NCBI GenBank assembly: GCA_964247295.1
Contig: CAXTTV010000145.1
Coordinates: 1-12,234 of the forward strand
DNA from: CAXTTV01 sp964247295
GTDB taxonomy: Bacteria; Chloroflexota; Ktedonobacteria; Ktedonobacterales; Ktedonobacteraceae
Length of the DNA stretch: 12,234 nucleotides
Direction: 5' to 3'
The notes beneath the pieces are model-generated. The model was not told the DNA's origin. It searched no databases and saw only the letters and a list, made by a program, of their open reading frames with translations. A program made the translations under genes and the position numbers. Below are positions 7,572 through 12,234 of the stretch, one piece after another (within the stretch, counting starts at the first letter, position 1; every line of letters starts with the position of its first letter).

Positions 7572-7586
7572 GTCATCTAGACCACT
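7571..7586. promoter_or_regulatory. DasR/NagR-like operator shared by divergent promoters
   Basis: AGTCATCTAGACCACT reads AGTGGTCTAGATGACT on the minus strand. The known DasR 'dre' palindrome is built around TGGTCTAGACCA, and this site differs from AGTGGTCTAGACCACT at two adjacent positions. It fits the HutC-subfamily pattern GTnTAnAC with one mismatch. It touches the -35 box of the importer promoter and covers the -35 box of the deaminase promoter (7578-7583), so one bound dimer could control both. The likely binder is the GntR/HutC protein encoded at 10375-11121; that link is inferred. Confidence 0.55.
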
Positions 7587-7607
7587 AGACCCGTGGTAGT
7601 GTATAAT
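7578..7607 (+). promoter_or_regulatory. Promoter of the SIS deaminase gene
   Basis: TAGACC (7578-7583, 4 of 6) and a perfect TATAAT (7602-7607) are separated by 18 bases. The predicted start near 7614 gives a leader of about 120 bases. The -35 box lies inside the DasR-like palindrome. ACCAC (7581-7585) and GTGGT (7593-7597) form a further small inverted repeat across the spacer. Confidence 0.5.
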
Positions 7608-7734
7608 CATATCGGCGGGAATTGTCCCTAAGCTTTGTTGAGTAAAAGATAGGTGGGGTAGATGAAATCATCTTAGGGGAGTCGTGAGCTGCTTTCCTCC
7701 TACGTATGTCATGAGCAAAGGAAGGGTGTAATTA

Positions 7735-8769
7735 ATGGTCTCATTGTTAGAACAAGAGATATGGAGTCAGCCAGACGTAATTGCCCAGGTACTGGACCGT
7801 GAGGCAAAGCACATTGAGCAGATCGTAGCTCATCTCCCCCCATTTGATTATGTATTGATAGCGGCTCGCGGTTCCTCTGATCATGCGGCGACATACGCGA
7901 AATACGCCTGGTCAACGCTCGCGGGCTATCCAGTAGCTCTGGCCGCGCCCTCGCTTCTGACAATGTACAAAGCTCCTCTGCGCTTCAACGGAGCGCTCGT
8001 TGTCGGTATTTCGCAGTCGGGCCAGTCGCCCGATATTATTGCGGTATTGGAAGAGGGGAAGCGGCAGGGGCGTCCCACCCTTGCGATTACCAACGATGGC
8101 CTGTCACCGCTAGCAAAGGTAGCCGACAATGTGGTTCAACTGCATGCAGGGACGGAACGCAGTGTAGCCGCGACAAAAACATATACCGCCCAACTCGCGA
8201 TTATGGCGCTTTTCGCGGCAGCGTTCCGTGGCAAAGACGAAGAGAAGGCCGCGCTTTTCCACCTTCCCGAAGCGATCTCCTCTACTCTTCAACTCGCCTC
8301 AACGTTGGGACCGCCTGTTGAGCGGTATCGCTACATGGATCGCTGCGTAATTGTTGGGCGTGGCTACAACTATGCCACCTCCTTTGAGCTTGGTCTGAAG
8401 CTCAAAGAATTAACCTACATCATGACCACAGCCTACTCCTCGGCAGATTTTCGTCATGGTCCGATCGCGACCATTGAGTCGGGCTTACCTGTTTTCTTAA
8501 TTATGCCACGTGGTGGCACATTCGACGACATGCTAGAACTGGGGCGCGATCTCGCGCAGCGTGGAGCCGAGCTGCTGGTAATCTCTGAAGATGAGCAGGC
8601 ACTTGCTCTGGCTCGCACGCCGCTGCCAGTTGTCGCGACAGTCCCCGAATGGCTCAGTCCACTAGTGACGATTCTCCCCGGCCAGGTTTTCGCACTGCAT
8701 CTGGCGCTCGCCAAAGGAGTGAATCCCGATGTGCCACGGGGGCTACAGAAAGTGACGCGAACATTGTAA
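7735..8769 (+). CDS. SIS-domain sugar-phosphate protein, probable glucosamine-6-phosphate deaminase (NagB-II type)
   Basis: A 344-residue cytoplasmic protein equal to the isomerase half of GlmS without the glutaminase domain: two SIS domains, about 30-165 and 195-335. Phosphosugar-binding motifs are GISQSGQSPD (91-100) and GTERSVAATKTYTAQ (139-153). The second domain has GRGYNYATSFELGLKLKELTY with Glu225, then FRHGP with His241, and the C-terminus NPDVPRGLQKVTRTL carries Lys339. These align with the GlmS catalytic Glu, ring-opening His and C-terminal Lys. Known stand-alone proteins of this build include NagB-II, which converts GlcN-6-P to fructose-6-P and ammonia in GlcNAc catabolism, and FrlB or AgaS, which act on other amino-sugar phosphates. 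The nagA and murQ neighbours and absence of classical nagB in the window favour NagB-II. AAAGGAAGGG (7717-7726) is eight bases upstream. Confidence 0.82.
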   Translation: MVSLLEQEIWSQPDVIAQVLDREAKHIEQIVAHLPPFDYVLIAARGSSDHAATYAKYAWSTLAGYPVALAAPSLLTMYKAPLRFNGALVVGISQSGQSPDIIAVLEEGKRQGRPTLAITNDGLSPLAKVADNVVQLHAGTERSVAATKTYTAQLAIMALFAAAFRGKDEEKAALFHLPEAISSTLQLASTLGPPVERYRYMDRCVIVGRGYNYATSFELGLKLKELTYIMTTAYSSADFRHGPIATIESGLPVFLIMPRGGTFDDMLELGRDLAQRGAELLVISEDEQALALARTPLPVVATVPEWLSPLVTILPGQVFALHLALAKGVNPDVPRGLQKVTRTL

Positions 8770-8782
8770 ATATAGCTGGCTT

Positions 8783-9967
8783 CTAGGCTGTGAAGCGGGC
8801 ACGCCATTCGCTGGTAGCGAAAGCAAGGGTACCCTGGCGGATAGTTGCCTGGAGTGTCAGGGAAGCGTCAAATATGGCGAGGTCAGCATCATAGCCAGCC
8901 TGTAAGCAGCCTTTATGATCGGCAACCTGCGCGGATAGGGCTGGATTATAGGAAAGCATGCCTACCGCCTGCTGGAGCGTAACATGAGTCATCGCCAGCG
9001 TATTGCGTAACGCTTGATCCATAGTGAGCACACTGCCAGTCAGCGTGCCGTCCGCGAGGTGGGCCGCGCCACAGGTAACGTGGGCGCTATTGCCGGCAAA
9101 TTCAAAGGTAGCATCAGGTATACCTGCTCCAGCCAGAGCATCGGTAATAATAATCACGCGTTCGGGTCCCAGCATTTTGATCAGCGCATCCATCGCGGCA
9201 GGATGCACATGAACGCCGTCCGCGATTAATTCGCCGCGTACGTGCCCTGATTGGGCGAGCGCGGCGAGTGGTCCGGGAGACCGATGCAATAAAGGGCGCA
9301 TCGCATTATAGCAATGCGTCACGTGTGTCACACCCAGATTAATGGCTTTCATCGCCTGTTCATAGGTGGCATCGGTATGCCCCATACTTACAGTAACGCC
9401 AGCGTCGAGCAAGTAGCGAATCATAGAATCCGCGCCGGGCAATTCGGGAGCCAGCGTGACAACACGCAGATAATCGCCGGTCAACGCGACAAGCTGCGCG
9501 GTCTCCGCTTCATCGGGCAAGCGTAGCCAGGAGGGATCGTGCGCGCCTCGTCGTGCTACGCTGATATAGGGACCTTCCAAATGGATACCCAGGGCCTCAG
9601 CCCCATCACATGCGCAATGATGCATCTCCATCGCCGCCTGGATCTGTGGGAGCGGCATTTCATTAGGAGTGCCGACAACCGCGATCAGAAAGGAGGTAAC
9701 GCCCGTTGACGGTGCCCAACGAGCGTAGGAGCGGATCTCCTCGGAATTGGTTGTGTGTAGATTAAAGCCACCTCCTCCATGCGTATGTACGTCAATGAAG
9801 CCGGGGACAACAAGCATCCCGCTCGCATCAATGCTGGCCCCGTCTGGATCTGTAGACTGATTTGAGGATCTAACAGACCGAATGTACTGACCATCAACTG
9901 TAATATTGCCTCGCTCAATATCAGTTGCGGCATCGATGAGATGGGCATCGCGTAATGTAAAGCGCAT
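8783..9967 (-). CDS. nagA: N-acetylglucosamine-6-phosphate deacetylase
   Basis: A 394-residue amidohydrolase that deacetylates GlcNAc-6-P to GlcN-6-P and acetate in the cytoplasm. Visible: the metal motif GFIDVHTHGG (His61, His63), metal ligand Glu131 in HLEGPY, His197 in MGHTDA, His218 in THCYNAM (usually THLFNAM), substrate residues around ADGVHVHP (249-256), and catalytic Asp276 in IITDALAG. The end GYDADLAIFD is the usual amidohydrolase beta-sandwich strand. The frame extends upstream to an ATG at 10087, but I chose 9967: the family starts at MRFTLRDAHLID, the 40 extra residues are basic and unlike the family, and the purine-rich AAGGAAGGGAAAGAAG lies just upstream. It converges on the deaminase gene with 13 bases between stop codons, and sits opposite gntR behind a shared control region. 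Confidence 0.93.
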   Translation of the reverse strand: MRFTLRDAHLIDAATDIERGNITVDGQYIRSVRSSNQSTDPDGASIDASGMLVVPGFIDVHTHGGGGFNLHTTNSEEIRSYARWAPSTGVTSFLIAVVGTPNEMPLPQIQAAMEMHHCACDGAEALGIHLEGPYISVARRGAHDPSWLRLPDEAETAQLVALTGDYLRVVTLAPELPGADSMIRYLLDAGVTVSMGHTDATYEQAMKAINLGVTHVTHCYNAMRPLLHRSPGPLAALAQSGHVRGELIADGVHVHPAAMDALIKMLGPERVIIITDALAGAGIPDATFEFAGNSAHVTCGAAHLADGTLTGSVLTMDQALRNTLAMTHVTLQQAVGMLSYNPALSAQVADHKGCLQAGYDADLAIFDASLTLQATIRQGTLAFATSEWRARFTA

Positions 9968-10170
9968 TGATCTTCTTTCCCTTCCTTGAGGAAATATAAC
10001 TGACCGGATTGATCCGCAAGCCACCGGGTATGCTCCTCGACCTTTCATCTTCGAGGCAAGAGTTGTAAATATGGTTGCCATGGGCACGTAAGCAACTCTG
10101 CTGGAAAATTCCCTGGGCTATGAAACGGCTGTAAGGTTGCACGCACTACGACTGCCTTTGTGAAATCCCC

Positions 10171-10199
10171 TTGACAGGAGCAGAAAAGTATGGAATGAT
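10171..10199 (+). promoter_or_regulatory. Candidate promoter of the gntR-murQ-kinase operon
   Basis: A perfect TTGACA (10171-10176) is followed after 17 bases by AATGAT (10194-10199), a 4-of-6 match to the -10 box. Predicted start is near 10206, so the HutC-type site beginning at 10207 would lie at the very start of the transcript, suited to autorepression by GntR. The weak -10 box limits confidence. Confidence 0.4.
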
Positions 10200-10206
10200 T
10201 GATCAT

Positions 10207-10236
10207 AGTGGTATATACAATATGCTAATTATACCA
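10207..10236. promoter_or_regulatory. HutC/GntR-type operator pair upstream of gntR and nagA
   Basis: AGTGGTATATACAAT (10207-10221) contains GTATATAC, an exact match to the HutC-subfamily pattern GTnTAnAC, with the same AGTGGT left arm as the DasR consensus. TGGTATA (10209-10215) is mirrored exactly by TATACCA (10230-10236), the arm centres being 21 bases or two helix turns apart. It lies just downstream of the predicted gntR promoter and overlaps the candidate nagA -10 box, so a bound dimer pair could restrain both. Binding by the adjacent GntR protein is inferred. Confidence 0.5.
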
Positions 10237-10256
10237 TTCTGTGAAACAAGTATCAT
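10228..10256 (-). promoter_or_regulatory. Candidate nagA promoter
   Basis: On the minus strand TATAAT (10233-10228) is a perfect -10 box, with ATGATA (10256-10251, 4 of 6) at -35 after 17 bases. The -10 overlaps the TATACCA operator arm. The leader to the nagA ATG at 9967 would be about 250 bases, so another start nearer the gene is possible. Confidence 0.35.
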
Positions 10257-10374
10257 ATTCTGACACAGAAATTAAGACGCGCGCAAAGCAATGCCATGGA
10301 TCTCCAATCTGTAGTATACTCACAGATATCGGTGGTGTTGGCAGTGTAGAAATTTTCAAGATTGGGGAATGGCT

Positions 10375-11121
10375 ATGGGCGCAATTTATAAAAACAGTCC
10401 TGTCCCTCGTTATTATCAATTACGAGAGATTATGCGTGAGCATATTCGTAATGGTGAGTGGAAACCAAACGATTTGATTCCTTCAGAACGCGAATTAAGC
10501 GAGCAGTATGGTATCAGTCGTATGACGGCAAGACAAGCAATTACTGACCTTGTAAACGAAGGTTTATTTTATAGAGAACAGGGAAAGGGAACATTTGTTA
10601 GCAACCGCAAAATCACCCAGCAACTGATCCATCTTACGGGTTTTACAGAAGATATTCGCGCGCGAGGTCATCAGCCCAGTACGAAAGTGCTGACGGCGGA
10701 AATGAATTCGGCTGACCAGGAGATCGCGGAAAAGCTGCGTATCGAGGTAGGTATGCCCGTCTTTTGTTTGCGTCGCCTGCGTTTGGCGGATGGTCAACCG
10801 CTGGCTATTGAACGTTCGCAGATCAGTTTCAAAGGGTGTGAACGACTGATGGAAGAGGATCTGGAACAGCAGTCCTTGTACCGAGTATTAGAGACAAAAT
10901 TTGGTACGTCTTTGATGGAGGCAGACCAGGAGTTGGAGGCCGGGCTGGCCAGCCGTGAGGAGGCTCAATTCCTAAAAATCGCGGTTAACAGCGCCGTCCT
11001 TTACATTCGCCGCGTCACTTATGTTGAGCGTAACCAGCCTGTTGAGTACGCGAGTTCAGTGTATTGCGGAAGCAAATATATCTTTTATACGCACATGAAG
11101 CGAGAACAGTTACTTCCCTGA
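10375..11121 (+). CDS. GntR-family transcriptional regulator, HutC subfamily (DasR/NagR-like)
   Basis: A 248-residue DNA-binding regulator. The N-terminal winged helix spans about residues 8-76, with the recognition segment SERELSEQYGISRMTARQAI and the wing YREQGKGTFVS. The rest is a UTRA effector domain: LTGFTEDIRARGHQPSTKV, the LRRLRLADGQPLAIERSQI strand pair and the closing VEYASSVYCGSKYIFY, all typical of HutC-type sensors. DasR and NagR in this subfamily respond to GlcN-6-P or GlcNAc-6-P and control chitin and GlcNAc genes, which fits the genes around it. An ATG at 10369 is also in frame, but GGGGA (10364-10368) abuts it with no spacing and is six bases before the ATG at 10375, so I prefer the latter. 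It begins an operon with murQ 33 bases downstream. Confidence 0.88.
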   Translation: MGAIYKNSPVPRYYQLREIMREHIRNGEWKPNDLIPSERELSEQYGISRMTARQAITDLVNEGLFYREQGKGTFVSNRKITQQLIHLTGFTEDIRARGHQPSTKVLTAEMNSADQEIAEKLRIEVGMPVFCLRRLRLADGQPLAIERSQISFKGCERLMEEDLEQQSLYRVLETKFGTSLMEADQELEAGLASREEAQFLKIAVNSAVLYIRRVTYVERNQPVEYASSVYCGSKYIFYTHMKREQLLP

Positions 11122-11154
11122 TTGTCATATGTGCAACCATTCGGAGGTGAAGGC

Positions 11155-12060
11155 ATGGAGCAGCCTTTGAGCAAGCTGGCAACTGAGATGGCCAATCCAG
11201 CCACCAGCGAAATCGACCGCATGAGCCCACTGGAGATTGTTCAGGCGATCAATGCCGAGGACGCAAAGGTTGCTCGGGCCGTGCAACATGTGTTGCCGGA
11301 GATTGCGCAGGCGGTCGAGGCCATTGCTGAACGGATGCGCCAGGGAGGCCGGCTTATCTACGTTGGTGCGGGTACCTCGGGGCGTCTGGGAGCTCTGGAC
11401 GCCTCTGAGTGTCCGCCAACCTTCAATATTTCCCCCGAGCGCGTGGTTGCCCTTATTGCTGGGGGGCCCACCGCCTTTGGTCTTGCCCACGAAGATTTTG
11501 AAGATAGTGTTGAGGCTGGGAGGGCAGATCTGGCGAAGGTGCAGCCGACGCCAGTGGACAGCGTTGTAGGCATTACCGCGAGCGGACGAACTCCCTATGT
11601 ACGTGGCGCGCTTGCTTACGCGCGACATCAGGGAGCCTTGAGGATTGGTCTGGTTTGTAATCCAGAGGCACTGCTCGCTGAAGATGTAACGGTTCTCATT
11701 GCCCCACAGGTGGGTCCGGAGGTGCTCGCGGGCTCAACACGCATGAAAGCGGGAACGGCGCAGAAAATGGTTCTGAATATGCTGAGTACCGGAGTGATGA
11801 TCCTTTTAGGAAAGACGTTCGGTAATTTGATGGTCGATGTTCAGACCTCCAATGACAAGCTGCGCAGTCGGGCGCATTCCATCATTCAACAGGCGACCGG
11901 GCTAGATGAAGCCGCCGCTCAGGAAATATTAGCAAAGGCCGATGGAGAGACCAGGACCGCGATCCTGATGGCGCATACCCATCTTTCTCTTGACGAAGCA
12001 AGAAAGCATCTCGCGGCGTATGGGCAGGTGTTGCGTGCAGCCCTGGATGCACACGTATGA
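11155..12060 (+). CDS. murQ: N-acetylmuramic acid 6-phosphate etherase
   Basis: A 301-residue cytoplasmic SIS-fold enzyme that cleaves the lactyl ether of MurNAc-6-P, giving GlcNAc-6-P and D-lactate. Family blocks are all present: GGRLIYVGAGTSGRLGALDA (64-83), SECPPTF with Glu85, IAGGPTAF (101-108), Glu116 in HEDFED, ASGRTPYV (142-149), GPEVLAGSTRMKAGTAQK (187-204) and FGNLMVDVQTSNDKL (222-236). Glu85 and Glu116 correspond to the catalytic pair Glu83/Glu114 of the E. coli enzyme. Length matches the E. coli 298. The frame extends back to a TTG at 11122, but GGAGG (11143-11147) is seven bases before the ATG at 11155, where the family alignment also begins. The stop overlaps the next gene's ATG (ATGA), coupling it to the kinase. 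It marks the locus as handling MurNAc, not only chitin-derived GlcNAc. Confidence 0.96.
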   Translation: MEQPLSKLATEMANPATSEIDRMSPLEIVQAINAEDAKVARAVQHVLPEIAQAVEAIAERMRQGGRLIYVGAGTSGRLGALDASECPPTFNISPERVVALIAGGPTAFGLAHEDFEDSVEAGRADLAKVQPTPVDSVVGITASGRTPYVRGALAYARHQGALRIGLVCNPEALLAEDVTVLIAPQVGPEVLAGSTRMKAGTAQKMVLNMLSTGVMILLGKTFGNLMVDVQTSNDKLRSRAHSIIQQATGLDEAAAQEILAKADGETRTAILMAHTHLSLDEARKHLAAYGQVLRAALDAHV

Positions 12061-12234
12061 ATGGATATGCCCTGGGCATCGACGGAGGCGGCAGCAAAAC
12101 GCGTGTAGTCGTGGTGGACGATCAGGGGAACGAATGTGGCCGAGGGCTGGCCGGGAGCGCCAACTATCACGCGGTAGGCATCGAGGTAGCGACAGCCCAT
12201 ATTCGCGGAGCCGTCGAGGATGCTGTGTTGATGG
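12057..12234 (+). CDS. BadF/BadG-type sugar kinase, probable MurNAc/GlcNAc kinase (5' part only)
   Basis: The first 59 codons of an ASKHA-fold ATPase, cut by the window edge. MNGYALGIDGGGSKTRVVVV is the phosphate-1 loop of the BadF/BadG/BcrA/BcrD family, with Asp9 and the GGGSKT turn, followed by VDDQGNECGRGLAGSANYHAVG, in which the G..AN....G pattern is typical of N-acetylglucosamine kinases such as human NAGK and clostridial MurK (a MurNAc/GlcNAc kinase). Its ATG overlaps the murQ stop by two bases (ATGA), so the products are probably made in step. Supplying MurNAc-6-P to MurQ is the natural role in this context, because no PTS transporter is seen. Substrate choice between MurNAc, GlcNAc and glucosamine cannot be told from this fragment. 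Confidence 0.85.
   Translation, partial: MNGYALGIDGGGSKTRVVVVDDQGNECGRGLAGSANYHAVGIEVATAHIRGAVEDAVLM

Larger units (their letters stand above)
9968..10374. promoter_or_regulatory. nagA-gntR divergent control region
   Basis: About 400 bases without a gene between nagA and gntR. Besides the promoters and HutC-type sites listed separately, it holds two small inverted repeats: CCTCGA/TCGAGG (10035-10040 and 10051-10056) in the nagA leader, and ATCTGT/ACAGAT (10307-10312 and 10322-10327) around AGTATACT in the gntR leader. Short open frames here lack gene-like composition or a ribosome site. Confidence 0.55.

Noticed and set aside
9968..10087. N-terminal extension of NagA to an upstream ATG at 10087
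   Set aside because: The extra 40 residues are basic and unlike the family, while the ATG at 9967 fits the family start and is preceded by purine-rich ribosome-binding sequence.
11122..11154. TTG start of murQ directly after the gntR stop
   Set aside because: The ATG at 11155 has GGAGG seven bases upstream and begins where the family alignment begins.
11125..11628. Minus-strand open frame of 167 codons
   Set aside because: Antisense to murQ, whose motifs are complete; the opposite frame shows no domain features.
1..12234. CRISPR array, tRNA, rRNA, insertion sequence or phage modules
   Set aside because: No regularly spaced repeats, cloverleaf-like segments, rRNA sequence, transposase motifs or paired terminal repeats were recognised by eye; a tRNA or covariance-model scan was not possible here.

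Overview
The window reads as a chromosomal segment of a mid-GC bacterium. The SBP carries a Gram-positive-style lipoprotein signal, Shine-Dalgarno sites are strong, and the mix of DinB, winged-helix and Opp-type proteins suggests Chloroflexota, perhaps a Ktedonobacteria-like organism. That taxonomic guess is inference from protein style and base composition, not from a marker gene. No rRNA, tRNA, CRISPR array, intact insertion sequence or phage gene was seen.

Layout. Positions 1-234 hold no assignable gene. A DinB-family gene (235-828, +) follows. The stretch 829-1282 holds no intact gene but contains two same-strand 3' gene remnants: the C-terminus of an MDR-type alcohol dehydrogenase/quinone oxidoreductase (about 843-959) and that of a winged-helix DNA-binding protein (about 1082-1282). 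From 1296 to 7356, minus strand, lies a complete Opp/Dpp-type ABC importer, transcribed as lipoprotein SBP, permease B, permease C, ATPase D, ATPase F. A 378-bp divergent control region separates it from a GlmS-like SIS sugar-phosphate deaminase/isomerase (7735-8769, +). nagA (8783-9967, -) converges on that gene. About 400 bp of control DNA separates nagA from a rightward gntR-murQ-sugar kinase operon, the kinase being cut by the window edge.

Together the enzymes make a nearly complete amino-sugar salvage route. The importer brings in an oligosaccharide or muropeptide (substrate not provable here). The BadF-type kinase phosphorylates MurNAc/GlcNAc. MurQ removes the lactyl ether of MurNAc-6-P to give GlcNAc-6-P, NagA deacetylates it to GlcN-6-P, and the SIS protein probably deaminates that to fructose-6-P (NagB-II type). 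The HutC/DasR/NagR-type GntR protein is the obvious regulator. A DasR-like palindrome lies exactly between two good divergent promoters (importer and deaminase), and a second HutC-type site lies between nagA and gntR.

The region looks like a specialised but explicable catabolic locus rather than a wholly new system. The points most worth checking are importer specificity, the shared operator architecture, and the eroded gene remnants beside the locus.
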